From: JAUZOB01 sp963692465
GTDB lineage: Bacteria; Bacteroidota; Bacteroidia; Bacteroidales; Prolixibacteraceae
Assembly: GCA_963692465.1 (NCBI GenBank)
Contig: OY829943.1
Coordinates: 186,001 to 250,000, forward strand
Direction: 5' to 3'
Length of the DNA stretch: 64,000 nucleotides
A program made the translations under genes and the position numbers. Numbering within the stretch: position 1 is the stretch's first letter; every line of letters starts with the position of its first letter. The notes beneath the pieces are model-generated. The model saw only the letters and a program-made list of their open reading frames with translations, searched no databases and was not told the DNA's origin. Below, one piece after another: positions 1 through 7,425 of the stretch.

Positions 1-1780
1 GTCCGCCGGGAAGTTCAAAGGTACGATCCTGTCCCTCCTGTTCATATTCGCCATTCATTCCGACACAGACAATCGCTGCATCAGCCAATGAAGCTGCGTT
101 AACGGCCTCTTCGATTGATTTGCCTCCATCGCCCCAGCCAAGATGAACCTCCGACGAGCCCGTATGATCAAAATATTCCAGTTTCACGGCATAATCCTTC
201 CCTTTTTCCAGGACGATTGACCCTGTCTGCTGAGCCGTAGCCTGATCTTTCCAATCGTCAATGATCAATTTATTATCGACCCACAACCGGAACCCGTCAT
301 CTCCTTTGACGACAAAGGTATAGACGCTCGAATTTTCCGGTCTTATCACACCGGTCCAACGAATTGAGAAATTATCAACCGGGAAATTCTGAACATCAAT
401 ATTCGGAGCCCCTGTCTGCCAGTTGAAATCTACCTTCTCATCAACACGTGTAGAGGCTGGGGTTCCTGACAAAGAGATATTATCGAAATATTCTCCTTTC
501 AGTCCTTTTTCATCTGATCCGGCTTCGGTATAGAACACTGCGTTATGAACCATATCCGATATGTTATTCGTTTCCGAAACACATTTAACATCGACCTTAT
601 CTCCGACCAGATTTTTAATTCCCTGGAATGTTGTTACCGAATGAAATGGAACCGTCTGGGAACTTCCCCCTCCGGATATATACTCACTGGCATTCGGTCC
701 TATTACAGCCAACGTTTTGATCCTCGACTCATTCAGCGGAAGAACATGATCCTCATTCTTCAACAGAACAATTCCTTCACGGGCCATGTTCAGTGCCACT
801 TTGGCACTGGCCGGATTATCCAGCGGAATATTCTTTTCCAGTTGCGGACGATCGTAGAATCCGAAACGGAAGATCACCCGTAAAATACGACTCACTTTAT
901 CATTGATTAAAGACTCCGGGATGGTTCCGTTTTGAATAGCCGGAATCAGGCTCTTGCGGTTCATATAGTCGCCCGAGCCCATCTCCAGATCCAGTCCGCC
1001 TTTGGCTGCAGCAATCCCATCATAGGTTGCACCCCAGTCCGACATCAGGATTCCGTCGAAACCCCACTGACCTTTCAAAATATCATTATTTAAATGGCTG
1101 TTCTGTGTTGAATGCTCGCCATTCAGTAGATTATAAGAATCCATTGCCGTTGCAACTTTTCCTTCTACAACAGCTACTTTAAATGCAGGAAGGTAAATTT
1201 CTTGCAACGTTCGCTCATCAATATTCGAGCTGACCCGATTACGATCCCATTCCTGTTCATTACCATCAAAGTGTTTTATACAGGCTGCGACCCCTTTACT
1301 CTGTACTCCTTTGATGTAAGCCACTGCCAGGCGACCCGACAAATAAGGATCTTCGCCCATATACTCAAAACTACGTCCGGCCATCGGGGCACGATAAATA
1401 TTAACACCCGGTGCCAACAGTATATGAACTCCACGGGCACGGCAATCCGATCCCAACGCTTCACCCATCTGTTTTACCAGTTCCAGATCCCAGGTAGAAG
1501 CAGCTAAAATTGTTGCCGGGTAAGCGGTCGACTTGCCATCATTTCTTGACCCTACCGGTCCGTCGGTCATCTTAACCGCAGGCAATCCCAGACGAGGGAT
1601 AGCACGGATATAATAGCCGTCAGATCCACCCAGATAATCAATCTTCTCTTCGAGCGTCATCTTCGACAACAAGGCCTTAACCCGTTTTTCTACAGGTGCT
1701 TTTGAATCCTTATACTCCTGTGAAAAGGCGAAATAAGGAAAAATAATCAGGGCAATTAAAAACAAATAATTTTTTCTCAT
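1..1780 (-). CDS. Glycoside hydrolase family 3 beta-glucosidase with PA14 insert (3' end cut by window)
   Basis: Reading leftward from an ATG at 1780 gives an open frame of 593 codons to the window edge. It starts with a signal peptide (hydrophobic residues 5-17, then AFSQ). A GH3 N-terminal barrel follows, with the LDGPVG-like motif TDGPVG, KHFDGNEQE, and the catalytic nucleophile Asp in ILMSDWGA (about residue 252). The (alpha/beta) domain is interrupted at about residues 395-545 by a PA14-like stretch (GLKGEYFDN, then RWTGVI, FVVKGDDGFRLWVDN). The frame resumes at the acid/base region YEQEGQDR. Likely a secreted or periplasmic beta-glycosidase; the exact sugar cannot be told. The C-terminal fibronectin-like domain should lie beyond the edge. 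Family call is firm, specificity is not. Confidence 0.9.
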   Translation of the reverse strand, partial: MRKNYLFLIALIIFPYFAFSQEYKDSKAPVEKRVKALLSKMTLEEKIDYLGGSDGYYIRAIPRLGLPAVKMTDGPVGSRNDGKSTAYPATILAASTWDLELVKQMGEALGSDCRARGVHILLAPGVNIYRAPMAGRSFEYMGEDPYLSGRLAVAYIKGVQSKGVAACIKHFDGNEQEWDRNRVSSNIDERTLQEIYLPAFKVAVVEGKVATAMDSYNLLNGEHSTQNSHLNNDILKGQWGFDGILMSDWGATYDGIAAAKGGLDLEMGSGDYMNRKSLIPAIQNGTIPESLINDKVSRILRVIFRFGFYDRPQLEKNIPLDNPASAKVALNMAREGIVLLKNEDHVLPLNESRIKTLAVIGPNASEYISGGGSSQTVPFHSVTTFQGIKNLVGDKVDVKCVSETNNISDMVHNAVFYTEAGSDEKGLKGEYFDNISLSGTPASTRVDEKVDFNWQTGAPNIDVQNFPVDNFSIRWTGVIRPENSSVYTFVVKGDDGFRLWVDNKLIIDDWKDQATAQQTGSIVLEKGKDYAVKLEYFDHTGSSEVHLGWGDGGKSIEEAVNAASLADAAIVCVGMNGEYEQEGQDRTFELPGG

Positions 1781-1866
1781 ACGTTTTTTACTTTTAGATT
1801 AATGCCAATAGCAGACGACATTCAGCGATCCAAAAACAGCTCGTTTCACAGTCGATCTTGCCACTC

Positions 1867-1874
1867 CAAAGATA
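1867..1874 (-). promoter_or_regulatory. -7 element for the leftward GH3 gene
   Basis: On the minus strand this reads TATCTTTG, an exact match to the Bacteroidota -7 consensus TAnnTTTG. It is about 87 bases ahead of the GH3 start at 1780. The -33 part is not clear. Confidence 0.45.
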
Positions 1875-1977
1875 TATAGAAATAGGTTTATCTGTTTAAC
1901 CTTTATAAATTAGGACATAAAATACCCAGCACACAAACGATAATTGCATCCCTTCAAATGGTATACTTCCTGTGGAA

Positions 1978-3012
1978 TTACATAAGTAGATTGAATAAAT
2001 AGCCTACCAACATAATGCCAACACCCACAATCCCGATAAATGTCAAAATCAGAGGAAGTTTCAAAACCTTTCGTAGAATAATCATTTCTGGCAACGACAA
2101 CGCAATGACTGACATCATAAAGGCCAGTGCTGTCCCCAATGATGCCCCTTTTTCAATCAACGCAGAAACAATCGGAATAATCCCTGCCGCATTAGAATAG
2201 AGCGGAATGCCGATTAAGACAGACAAAGGAACACTATACCACACCGATTTTCCCATGAAAGATGCCATAAAATCAGCAGGAACATATCCATGAACTCCGG
2301 CCCCGACGGCAATTCCCAGTGCAACATACAGCCAGACCTTACCCACGATATCCTTTATGGCTTGTCTTCCGAAAGATAACCGCTCAATCCAACTTAACTT
2401 TTCTTCCTCGGGGTTTCCTTTCCCTACTGCTACTTGATAAACCCAGTCCTCAATCCAATGTTCCAGTTTTAGTTTTCCAATTACCCATCCCGAAAACAAT
2501 GCGATCAACAGTCCGGTTACAACATAAATAACAGCCGTTTTCCACCCGAAGAGTCCCAGTAAAAGGACAATTGCAACTTCATTAATCATTGGAGACGCAA
2601 TCAGAAAAGAGAACGTTACTCCAAGTGGAACACCCGACTCTATAAATCCGAGGAATAAAGGAATTGCTGAACAGGAACAAAATGGAGTCACAACACCCAA
2701 CAAAGAAGCCAACACATTTCCGACAAATAAAGATCGCCCTTCGAGAACCTTTCGGGTTCGTTCTGGAGTGAAAAAGGTCCGGATTATGCCCACAATGAAA
2801 ATAATCAAGACCAATAACAAAAGCACCTTAGGATACTCAAAAATAAAAAAACGCAATGCTTCGGTCAGATGATTTCCCGATCGCAGCCGAAAGACTTCAT
2901 CAATCAGCCAATTGGTTATACTTTGCAAGTTCCAATAAATCAGAATCCATACAAATAACAAGAATGCATAAAGAATAATTTTCTTTCCGGATAAATTTAT
3001 TCGTCGCAACAT
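1978..3012 (-). CDS. Permease of the ArsP/SO_0444 (PF03773) family
   Basis: An integral membrane protein of 344 aa with about eight to ten hydrophobic segments. The family signatures are visible: TPFCSCSAIPLFLGF near residue 110, SPMINEVA near 140, and GIPLYSNAAGIIP in the C-terminal half. The paired Cys in FCSCS are typical of this permease family, which moves metal(loid)s or organoarsenicals out of the cell. It is the last gene of a leftward operon that begins with a thioredoxin-like protein and ArsR, 6 bp after the ArsG-like gene. Arsenical export is the likely job, inferred from the operon. Copper/zinc export, as suggested for SO_0444-type members, is the alternative. Confidence 0.8.
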   Translation of the reverse strand: MLRRINLSGKKIILYAFLLFVWILIYWNLQSITNWLIDEVFRLRSGNHLTEALRFFIFEYPKVLLLLVLIIFIVGIIRTFFTPERTRKVLEGRSLFVGNVLASLLGVVTPFCSCSAIPLFLGFIESGVPLGVTFSFLIASPMINEVAIVLLLGLFGWKTAVIYVVTGLLIALFSGWVIGKLKLEHWIEDWVYQVAVGKGNPEEEKLSWIERLSFGRQAIKDIVGKVWLYVALGIAVGAGVHGYVPADFMASFMGKSVWYSVPLSVLIGIPLYSNAAGIIPIVSALIEKGASLGTALAFMMSVIALSLPEMIILRKVLKLPLILTFIGIVGVGIMLVGYLFNLLM

Positions 3013-3018
3013 CTAAGC

Positions 3019-3720
3019 CTACTTTATAAATAACACAAACACATAATAAAATCCCATCAGAATAAATAAAATGGCAACAATCCGCCTAAACCAAAACTCA
3101 AAAATTTTCATCCGATTATAAAACTGACCGATTTTAGAAAGGCTATAAGCCAACATCCAGGCAATAATCAATACCGGAAATCCGGTGGCCAAAGCATAAA
3201 CGACCGGAAGATACAAGCCAGACGGACTGGTTATCGTCATTGGAATCAGTACGCCGAAATAGAGTAAACCACTATAGGGACAAAAAGCCAGAGCAAAAAT
3301 CAGGCCGAGCAAGAATGAACTCCACAGCGAAGCATGGGCTTTATTCCCCATTTTCCCAGTGAGTTTAGAAAATGAAGGAAATCGAATAGGGATAATATCC
3401 AACATAAAAATACCAATGAGAATAAGAAAAACACTCAGTACCCTTTCGCCCCATCCCTGAAAAATTCCGGCAACGTGAAAACGACTTGCACCCATGAAAA
3501 AAATCACCCCCAACACAGTATAACTGAAAGCCCGCCCCAGCGTATACAAAATTCCACCCAAAAAAACGCTTCTTCTGGATTCAATGTTTTTACTTAAGAA
3601 CCCAATTGCCGTGATGTTCGTCGCCATCGGGCAGGGACTGATGGCTGTCATTAATCCCAATATTAAAGCGGACCAGAAAGGAGTTGATGAACCTTCCAGT
3701 AAATGTTGTAAATATTCCAT
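3019..3720 (-). CDS. arsG: ArsG-type efflux permease (CcdA-like membrane protein)
   Basis: A 233-aa polytopic membrane protein with six or more hydrophobic segments and the CcdA-type Cys-Pro motif in AISPCPMATNITAIGFL near residue 28. A second Cys occurs in FCPYSGLLYFG near residue 157. This pairing, together with the ArsF-like gene just upstream, matches the ArsG family described with arsEFG in Shewanella putrefaciens, where the system protects against aromatic arsenicals. The same fold also serves thiol electron transfer across the membrane, so a redox role with the neighbouring thioredoxin-like proteins is possible. The gene lies 12 bp after arsF and 6 bp before the PF03773 permease. Confidence 0.72.
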   Translation of the reverse strand: MEYLQHLLEGSSTPFWSALILGLMTAISPCPMATNITAIGFLSKNIESRRSVFLGGILYTLGRAFSYTVLGVIFFMGASRFHVAGIFQGWGERVLSVFLILIGIFMLDIIPIRFPSFSKLTGKMGNKAHASLWSSFLLGLIFALAFCPYSGLLYFGVLIPMTITSPSGLYLPVVYALATGFPVLIIAWMLAYSLSKIGQFYNRMKIFEFWFRRIVAILFILMGFYYVFVLFIK

Positions 3721-3732
3721 GCCTATTCTGTT

Positions 3733-4164
3733 TTACTTTAACATCGGATCGATCGCATTTTTGATATAATACTCCAGTTTCCCTGAGTTGTTGCTATAAG
3801 AGAAAGCCTGTTCGGTCAGATCTGCTTTCTTCTTTTCATTCTTTACCGGAACAAAAAGCAACATATTCCAGGCTACCTGATATTTTTGAGCAATTGCCTT
3901 ATTTTGCGGCTCTTCAATATTAAGGCTCTCAAATCGAAGCGTTCCATCCTTCTGCTGTTTGGCATAAAGACGATTTAATACTAAAACCGTTGCCTTTTCT
4001 GCATTGATGCAACCGGAACAACGATGAGTTCCATGAAAGAAATAAACCAGCACCCTGGCAGATTTAACCTGTGATCCTCTATAACCAGAATTTTGTGCAT
4101 ACCCAGTTATTCCTGTTAAAAACAAAACAAAAAATACAAGTTGAATTTTCACACTTATTTTCAT
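3733..4164 (-). CDS. arsF: ArsF-family thioredoxin-like secreted protein
   Basis: A 143-aa protein with a signal peptide (hydrophobic residues 9-20, cleavage near GYAQ). A thioredoxin-like domain follows, with the redox motif HGTHRCSGC at about residues 45-53, the hallmark of the ArsF family (HGTxRCxxC). It should act in the periplasm, probably passing electrons together with the ArsG-like membrane protein encoded 12 bp downstream. In the arsEFG system, ArsF works in reduction of nitro-aromatic arsenicals; applying that here is inference. The gene has its own candidate operator at 4195-4212, 31 bp ahead of its start, so it may be expressed separately from arsR. Confidence 0.72.
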   Translation of the reverse strand: MKISVKIQLVFFVLFLTGITGYAQNSGYRGSQVKSARVLVYFFHGTHRCSGCINAEKATVLVLNRLYAKQQKDGTLRFESLNIEEPQNKAIAQKYQVAWNMLLFVPVKNEKKKADLTEQAFSYSNNSGKLEYYIKNAIDPMLK

Positions 4165-4194
4165 GATGTAGCTTTTTAATATTTCATTTCCATA

Positions 4195-4212
4195 TTTCGC
4201 AAAACAACGAAA
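4195..4212. promoter_or_regulatory. Candidate ArsR operator, copy 2
   Basis: Palindrome TTTCG-N8-CGAAA, 31 bp upstream of arsF. It has the same arms and the same 8-bp spacer length as the palindrome at 4813-4830. Two matched copies ahead of two genes of one ArsR-linked operon suggest ArsR binding sites. Confidence 0.5.
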
Positions 4213-4230
4213 CGAATTACAAAAAAAATA

Positions 4231-4536
4231 TTACTTCTTCAATAATTCACCAAATAATTGCTGGGCCAACTCCCAGTTATCACGATTAATGCAATACCGG
4301 ATATAAGGCGGGTTAAAATGACCTTGAATGAGACCAGCCAACTTTAATTCTTTAAGGTGCTGAGAAAGAGTTGAACGAGCAATCGGCAGTTTCTCAAAGA
4401 ATTCACCACTGGTACAGCAACGATCCATCTTAGCTAATTCCCTGACTATATAGACCCTTGCCGGATGACTTAAGGCCTTGGCAAAACGGGCAATTAACAA
4501 ATCCCGTTGAGCAAAATTTATTTCCAGCTCTTCCAT
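4231..4536 (-). CDS. arsR: ArsR/SmtB-family transcriptional regulator
   Basis: A 101-aa winged-helix repressor. The DNA-recognition segment IARSTLSQHLKELKLAGLI lies at about residues 51-70, and HPARVYIVREL marks the first helices. A vicinal Cys pair in MDRCCTSGEF (about residues 37-46) sits where metal(loid)-responsive members carry thiol ligands, so As(III) or another thiophilic ion is a plausible inducer. It lies 12 bp after the small thioredoxin gene and 66 bp before arsF. The palindromes at 4813-4830 and 4195-4212 are its likely operators. Family call is strong; the ligand is inferred. Confidence 0.88.
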   Translation of the reverse strand: MEELEINFAQRDLLIARFAKALSHPARVYIVRELAKMDRCCTSGEFFEKLPIARSTLSQHLKELKLAGLIQGHFNPPYIRYCINRDNWELAQQLFGELLKK

Positions 4537-4548
4537 TCTACCCCCCCT

Positions 4549-4794
4549 CTATAAATACTTTTGAATAATATTTTTCAATTCTTCAACTCCGGGCACCCGA
4601 CCAGTCAATGCAATTTTCTCATTAATAATGAGAGCAGGCGACTGCATCACCCCATAACCCAGGATCTCTTTGATATCCTCAACTTTTTCAACAGAAGCAT
4701 CAAGCTTCATCTCTGCCACAGCCTCCCGGGTTGCCTTTTCCAGACTTTTACAACGGGAACAACCGGTTCCTAATACTTTAATCAACACACTCAT
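4549..4794 (-). CDS. Small thioredoxin-like (glutaredoxin-like) redox protein
   Basis: An 81-aa protein starting MSVLIKVLG at the ATG at 4794. The frame could be extended upstream to 4866, but the extension is basic, overlaps the candidate operator, and is absent from the usual 75-80 aa family length. Redox motif TGCSRCKSLE is at about residues 10-19, followed by the beta-alpha pattern and the cis-Pro loop MQSPALIINE. This is the TM0996/MTH895-type thioredoxin often found in ars operons, where ArsE is a small redox protein. First gene of the leftward ars operon; it probably supplies electrons to the cytoplasmic side of the system. Confidence 0.8.
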   Translation of the reverse strand: MSVLIKVLGTGCSRCKSLEKATREAVAEMKLDASVEKVEDIKEILGYGVMQSPALIINEKIALTGRVPGVEELKNIIQKYL

Positions 4795-4812
4795 CGTTTT
4801 TACTTTTTTTTG

Positions 4813-4830
4813 TTTCGTAAAAATACGAAA
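4813..4830. promoter_or_regulatory. Candidate ArsR operator, copy 1
   Basis: Perfect inverted repeat TTTCGTA-AAAA-TACGAAA, 19 bp upstream of the thioredoxin start. It is just downstream of a near-consensus minus-strand -7 (TAATTTTA, 4837-4844), so binding here would block transcription. It shares TTTCG-N8-CGAAA with 4195-4212. Confidence 0.55.
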
Positions 4831-4954
4831 TGATTTTAAAATTACAATAGAAAACTTCTTTTTCATTAAAAAATACAGCTCTGTTTGCTTGCCACAAAAA
4901 CAATCAATTACCCCCTTCTATTCTCAGAAATAAAAACTTTTATTCTTTTTATTA

Positions 4955-4968
4955 TGAACCATGGTTCA
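4955..4968. promoter_or_regulatory. Palindromic operator candidate in the DUF134 promoter
   Basis: Perfect 14-bp palindrome TGAACCATGGTTCA, located between the expected -33 position and the exact -7 element at 4976-4983. That is the usual place for a repressor site. The binder is unknown; the downstream DUF134 protein itself is the simplest candidate. Confidence 0.5.
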
Positions 4969-4975
4969 CAATAAT

Positions 4976-4983
4976 TAACTTTG
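4976..4983 (+). promoter_or_regulatory. -7 element for the DUF134/NifX operon
   Basis: TAACTTTG is an exact TAnnTTTG match, 35 bases ahead of the ATG at 5018. It decides against the TTG at 5000, which would lie at or just after the start of the transcript. Confidence 0.55.
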
Positions 4984-5017
4984 AAGAATCACATAGCAAT
5001 TGTATAGCACCAACAAA

Positions 5018-5422
5018 ATGGCAAGAAACACTAAAGAACGGTTAATAGGAAAAGCTCCTTCATACAAAGGATTGAAGCCGTATGGTCAACAAAAAAGGAA
5101 AAATACAGAAGTATTACTTTTCCTTGAAGAATATGAAGCTATCCGGTTATTCGATTATCTATCTTTATCTCAGACTGAGGCAGCCCAAAAGATGATGGTT
5201 TCCAGACCCACATTCACAAGAATCTATCAAAAAGCCAGAAACAAAATTGCACAATCTTTAATCGAAGGAATTTCAATTCAATTTGAAGGCGGACATTTCA
5301 CATTCTCGGTACAATGGTACTATTGTCCGGACTGCCAAATTTCGTATTCCGTTCTTCCTGGTAATACCCAGAATTGTCCTTTTTGTCATTCTATTCCCAT
5401 TACTAAAAGCAACACAGTATGA
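5018..5422 (+). CDS. DUF134-family helix-turn-helix DNA-binding protein
   Basis: A 134-aa protein starting MARNTKERLIG. The N-terminal region (KGLKPYG, then LEEYEAIRLFDY) and the sigma-like HTH LSQTEAAQKMMVSRPTFTRIYQKAR (residues about 52-76) are those of the DUF134 family. The C-terminal part carries CPDC and CPFC pairs, a likely zinc ribbon. In anaerobes this family sits beside NifX/NafY-like proteins and an MBL-fold hydrolase, exactly the set seen here (the MBL gene is now a remnant). It overlaps the next gene by 4 bp (ATGA), so the two are co-translated. A regulator role for the cluster is inferred. Confidence 0.82.
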   Translation: MARNTKERLIGKAPSYKGLKPYGQQKRKNTEVLLFLEEYEAIRLFDYLSLSQTEAAQKMMVSRPTFTRIYQKARNKIAQSLIEGISIQFEGGHFTFSVQWYYCPDCQISYSVLPGNTQNCPFCHSIPITKSNTV

Positions 5423-5736
5423 TTATCGCAGCATCACTTACAGGACAAACAATAAAATCACCAATTAATAGTCATTTTGGACATTGTCCCTATTTCGGAG
5501 TTTATAATACAAAATCAAAAGAATTTAAACTGATTGAAAATACATTTTGGGAAAACAGCACGGAGGCCGGTACTCTCACTGCAGATTTACTTCTCAAAAA
5601 CAATATCGAATGGGTTATTACCGGACGATTCGGATCAAAAGCAATAGAACAACTATGCCGAAACAACATACGAATGATTGTTCCTGAAGAAGGACAAACA
5701 TTCGAACAACTTATAACCTTAATAAAGCACGAATAG
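5419..5736 (+). CDS. NifX/NafY-like dinitrogenase cofactor-family protein
   Basis: A 105-aa single-domain protein of the dinitrogenase iron-molybdenum cofactor (NifB/NifX C-terminal) family. Diagnostic stretches are NSHFGHCPYFGVYN at about residues 16-29 and WVITGRFGSKAIEQL in the second half. Such stand-alone proteins bind metal clusters outside nitrogen fixation, and no nif genes are seen here. It begins inside the end of the DUF134 gene (4-bp overlap) and is followed 29 bp later by a paralogue. Role in the cell unknown; an Fe-S or Mo-cluster carrier is the family-based guess. Confidence 0.8.
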   Translation: MIIAASLTGQTIKSPINSHFGHCPYFGVYNTKSKEFKLIENTFWENSTEAGTLTADLLLKNNIEWVITGRFGSKAIEQLCRNNIRMIVPEEGQTFEQLITLIKHE

Positions 5737-5765
5737 AAATACTAATTTACATTTAACTTGCAATC

Positions 5766-6143
5766 ATGAAAATAGCAATTCCAACAAAAGAAGACCGAAT
5801 TGACAGTCATTTCGGACATTGTGAATATTTTTCGATTTTTACAATCGATGATCAAAAGAACATTACAAAAAAAGAAATAATGGCCTCAACCGGCACATGC
5901 GGATGCAAATCGAATTTGGCTCAAAAGCTCGCTTCCGAAGGAATTAATATATTGCTAACTGGCAATATTGGAAGCGGAGCAATTCTAAAACTCAAGGAAG
6001 CACAAATAAACGTCATCAGAGGCTGCCAGGGAAACATAAACCAGATCATTGAAGACTTTCTCCAAGATAAACTAAAGGATTCAGAAATTAATTGTACTGC
6101 TCACGAGCATCATCACCCAACGGAAGAAAACTGCCAACATTGA
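5766..6143 (+). CDS. NifX/NafY-like protein with His-rich tail
   Basis: A 125-aa paralogue of the preceding protein, with DSHFGHCEYFSIF at about residues 12-24, TGTCGCKSNLAQKL in the middle, and LLTGNIGSGAI. Unlike its neighbour it ends with AHEHHHPTEENCQH, a tail that could bind a transition metal. The CGC motif is typical of the longer members that sit next to MBL-fold hydrolases. Metal-cluster handling is the likely role; the specific metal is unknown. It is probably the last intact gene of the DUF134 operon, since the next gene is degraded. Confidence 0.8.
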   Translation: MKIAIPTKEDRIDSHFGHCEYFSIFTIDDQKNITKKEIMASTGTCGCKSNLAQKLASEGINILLTGNIGSGAILKLKEAQINVIRGCQGNINQIIEDFLQDKLKDSEINCTAHEHHHPTEENCQH

Positions 6144-6284
6144 TTTTTTATATTAACAAACATCTCCAGGAACTCTATCCTTCCAATGAAAATTTTCTTT
6201 TTTGAAAGTCTAATCTCTATTGATTTTTCTTTTTAAAAATTAAATTCATTGCTGGGATAAGTTCTGTTTTTGAATAATCACGAA

Positions 6285-6392
6285 ATGAAAATAACTACAC
6301 TGGTCGAGAATCTTGTTTATAAAGGCGGACTGAAGGCAGAACACGGTCTATTGATCTTAATCGAAACAAAAACAAGAAAGATTACGCTCTGA
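6285..6392 (+). pseudogene. N-terminal remnant of an MBL-fold metallohydrolase
   Basis: A 35-codon frame begins MKITTLVENLVYKGGLKAEH and goes on to LLILIETKTRKITL, then stops. This is the first beta-strand pair of the MBL-fold hydrolases that commonly accompany NifX-like genes, normally continuing ILFDTG. One base away from frame, the DNA at the stop reads SETGKALPD, an eroded version of that FDTG turn. No metal-binding HxHxDH region follows before nrdG begins at 6435 on the other strand. The gene is therefore truncated and frameshifted. The rest of this 6144-6434 gap shows nothing else. Confidence 0.65.
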
Positions 6393-6434
6393 AACAGGGA
6401 AAGCATTACCCGATCCGGCACCCAATAACACCTC

Positions 6435-7136
6435 TCAGCTACGATAATAAATCGGGAATCCCATGGGGACTTTATCAATTATTTCAGCGATCTCCAAATC
6501 AGTATAAGCCGTATACTGCGCAGCATCTGGACGAAGAGTACAGTCCGTATAGAGCTTCTGTAAATAGTATTTATCACACCCTTTGAGGACGGCTATAATC
6601 GTGGATAAATCGGCTTTTGAAACCAACTCCTTACAAAGGGTAGTCCTGAACTCATGGGGAATTTCCGAATCAAGAATCAGATGCACGGATTGCAGTACCG
6701 ACTCCAACTGATGCGGACTCATAAGCGTACCGGATGCCTTGGTATAAGCTCCGAGTGTAAAAGCTGATTTAATGTCCATTGCAATATAATCGACCAGATG
6801 ATTGGCTATAAGATCAGCAAGAACTTCCGGATTCGTTCCGTTGGTATCGAGTTTAACAGCCAATCCATAACGCCGTACCTTCCGGATAAAATCAACAAGA
6901 CCGGACTGTATCGAGGGTTCCCCTCCGTTAATGACTATTCCTTCCAACAATTCTTTACTTCGGGCACAATAGTCAAGAATCACTTTCTCTGGAATTCTTT
7001 CGGTCGCATTCGCTACTAATTGCGGATTATGACAGTAAGGGCATTTGAAATTACATCCGGTTGTAAATACGATGCAAGCAAGCTTTCCCGGATAATCACT
7101 CAGATTTTGCTTGACAAAACCTCCTATTTTCATCAT
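6435..7136 (-). CDS. nrdG: Anaerobic ribonucleoside-triphosphate reductase activating protein
   Basis: A 233-aa radical SAM enzyme that makes the glycyl radical on class III ribonucleotide reductase. The cluster motif CNFKCPYCHNPQL lies at about residues 28-40, and the SAM-binding GGEP in VINGGEPSIQ. It begins MKIGGFVKQNLSDYPG, typical of the longer NrdG type found in anaerobes. Two adjacent ATG codons (7136 and 7133) could start it. No nrdD lies next to it in this window, so the partner must be encoded elsewhere, or this protein activates a different glycyl-radical enzyme. It stands alone, separated from the pst operon by terminator-like hairpins. Confidence 0.85.
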   Translation of the reverse strand: MMKIGGFVKQNLSDYPGKLACIVFTTGCNFKCPYCHNPQLVANATERIPEKVILDYCARSKELLEGIVINGGEPSIQSGLVDFIRKVRRYGLAVKLDTNGTNPEVLADLIANHLVDYIAMDIKSAFTLGAYTKASGTLMSPHQLESVLQSVHLILDSEIPHEFRTTLCKELVSKADLSTIIAVLKGCDKYYLQKLYTDCTLRPDAAQYTAYTDLEIAEIIDKVPMGFPIYYRS

Positions 7137-7265
7137 TGTTTAGTTTTTTGCTAGTCAGGAGAATCTGTCAATCAAAACTTCTGAGCCGACTCTTAAAATT
7201 AAGCAATTCGCCGCCTAATCCCAAATCAAAGATTATCAGAACGAAACCGGACTGACTTCAGACTA

Positions 7266-7300
7266 AAACAACCTCAATGTCGCACCGCTTCGGGTTGTTT
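7266..7300. terminator. Hairpin between pstB and nrdG
   Basis: Inverted repeat AAACAACC (7266-7273) and GGTTGTTT (7293-7300) with a 19-base loop. It has short T runs on both sides. It may be a back-up terminator for the pst operon, or belong to the nrdG leader. Confidence 0.35.
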
Positions 7301-7332
7301 CATTTACAAGCAAACGATTGGCATATAGCCCA

Positions 7333-7372
7333 AAATAAAAAAAACTGCCGGAGACGAATCAACCGACAGTTT
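7333..7372 (-). terminator. Rho-independent terminator of the pst operon
   Basis: Stem AAACTGCCGG / CCGACAGTTT (7342-7351 and 7363-7372, one mismatch). On the minus strand it is followed by eight T residues. It lies 54 bp past the pstB stop. Confidence 0.7.
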
Positions 7373-7425
7373 CAACCGTAATTCACTTTGCTGAAAAAAA
7401 TGAAATTGAAATCAAAATTATTAGA

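Noticed and set aside
545..883. A 112-codon plus-strand open frame
   Set aside because: It lies wholly inside the GH3 coding region read leftward from 1780, whose protein shows clear family motifs; the plus frame has no recognisable pattern.
4795..4866. Longer 105-codon version of the small thioredoxin gene
   Set aside because: The added 24 residues cover the candidate operator and exceed the usual family length.
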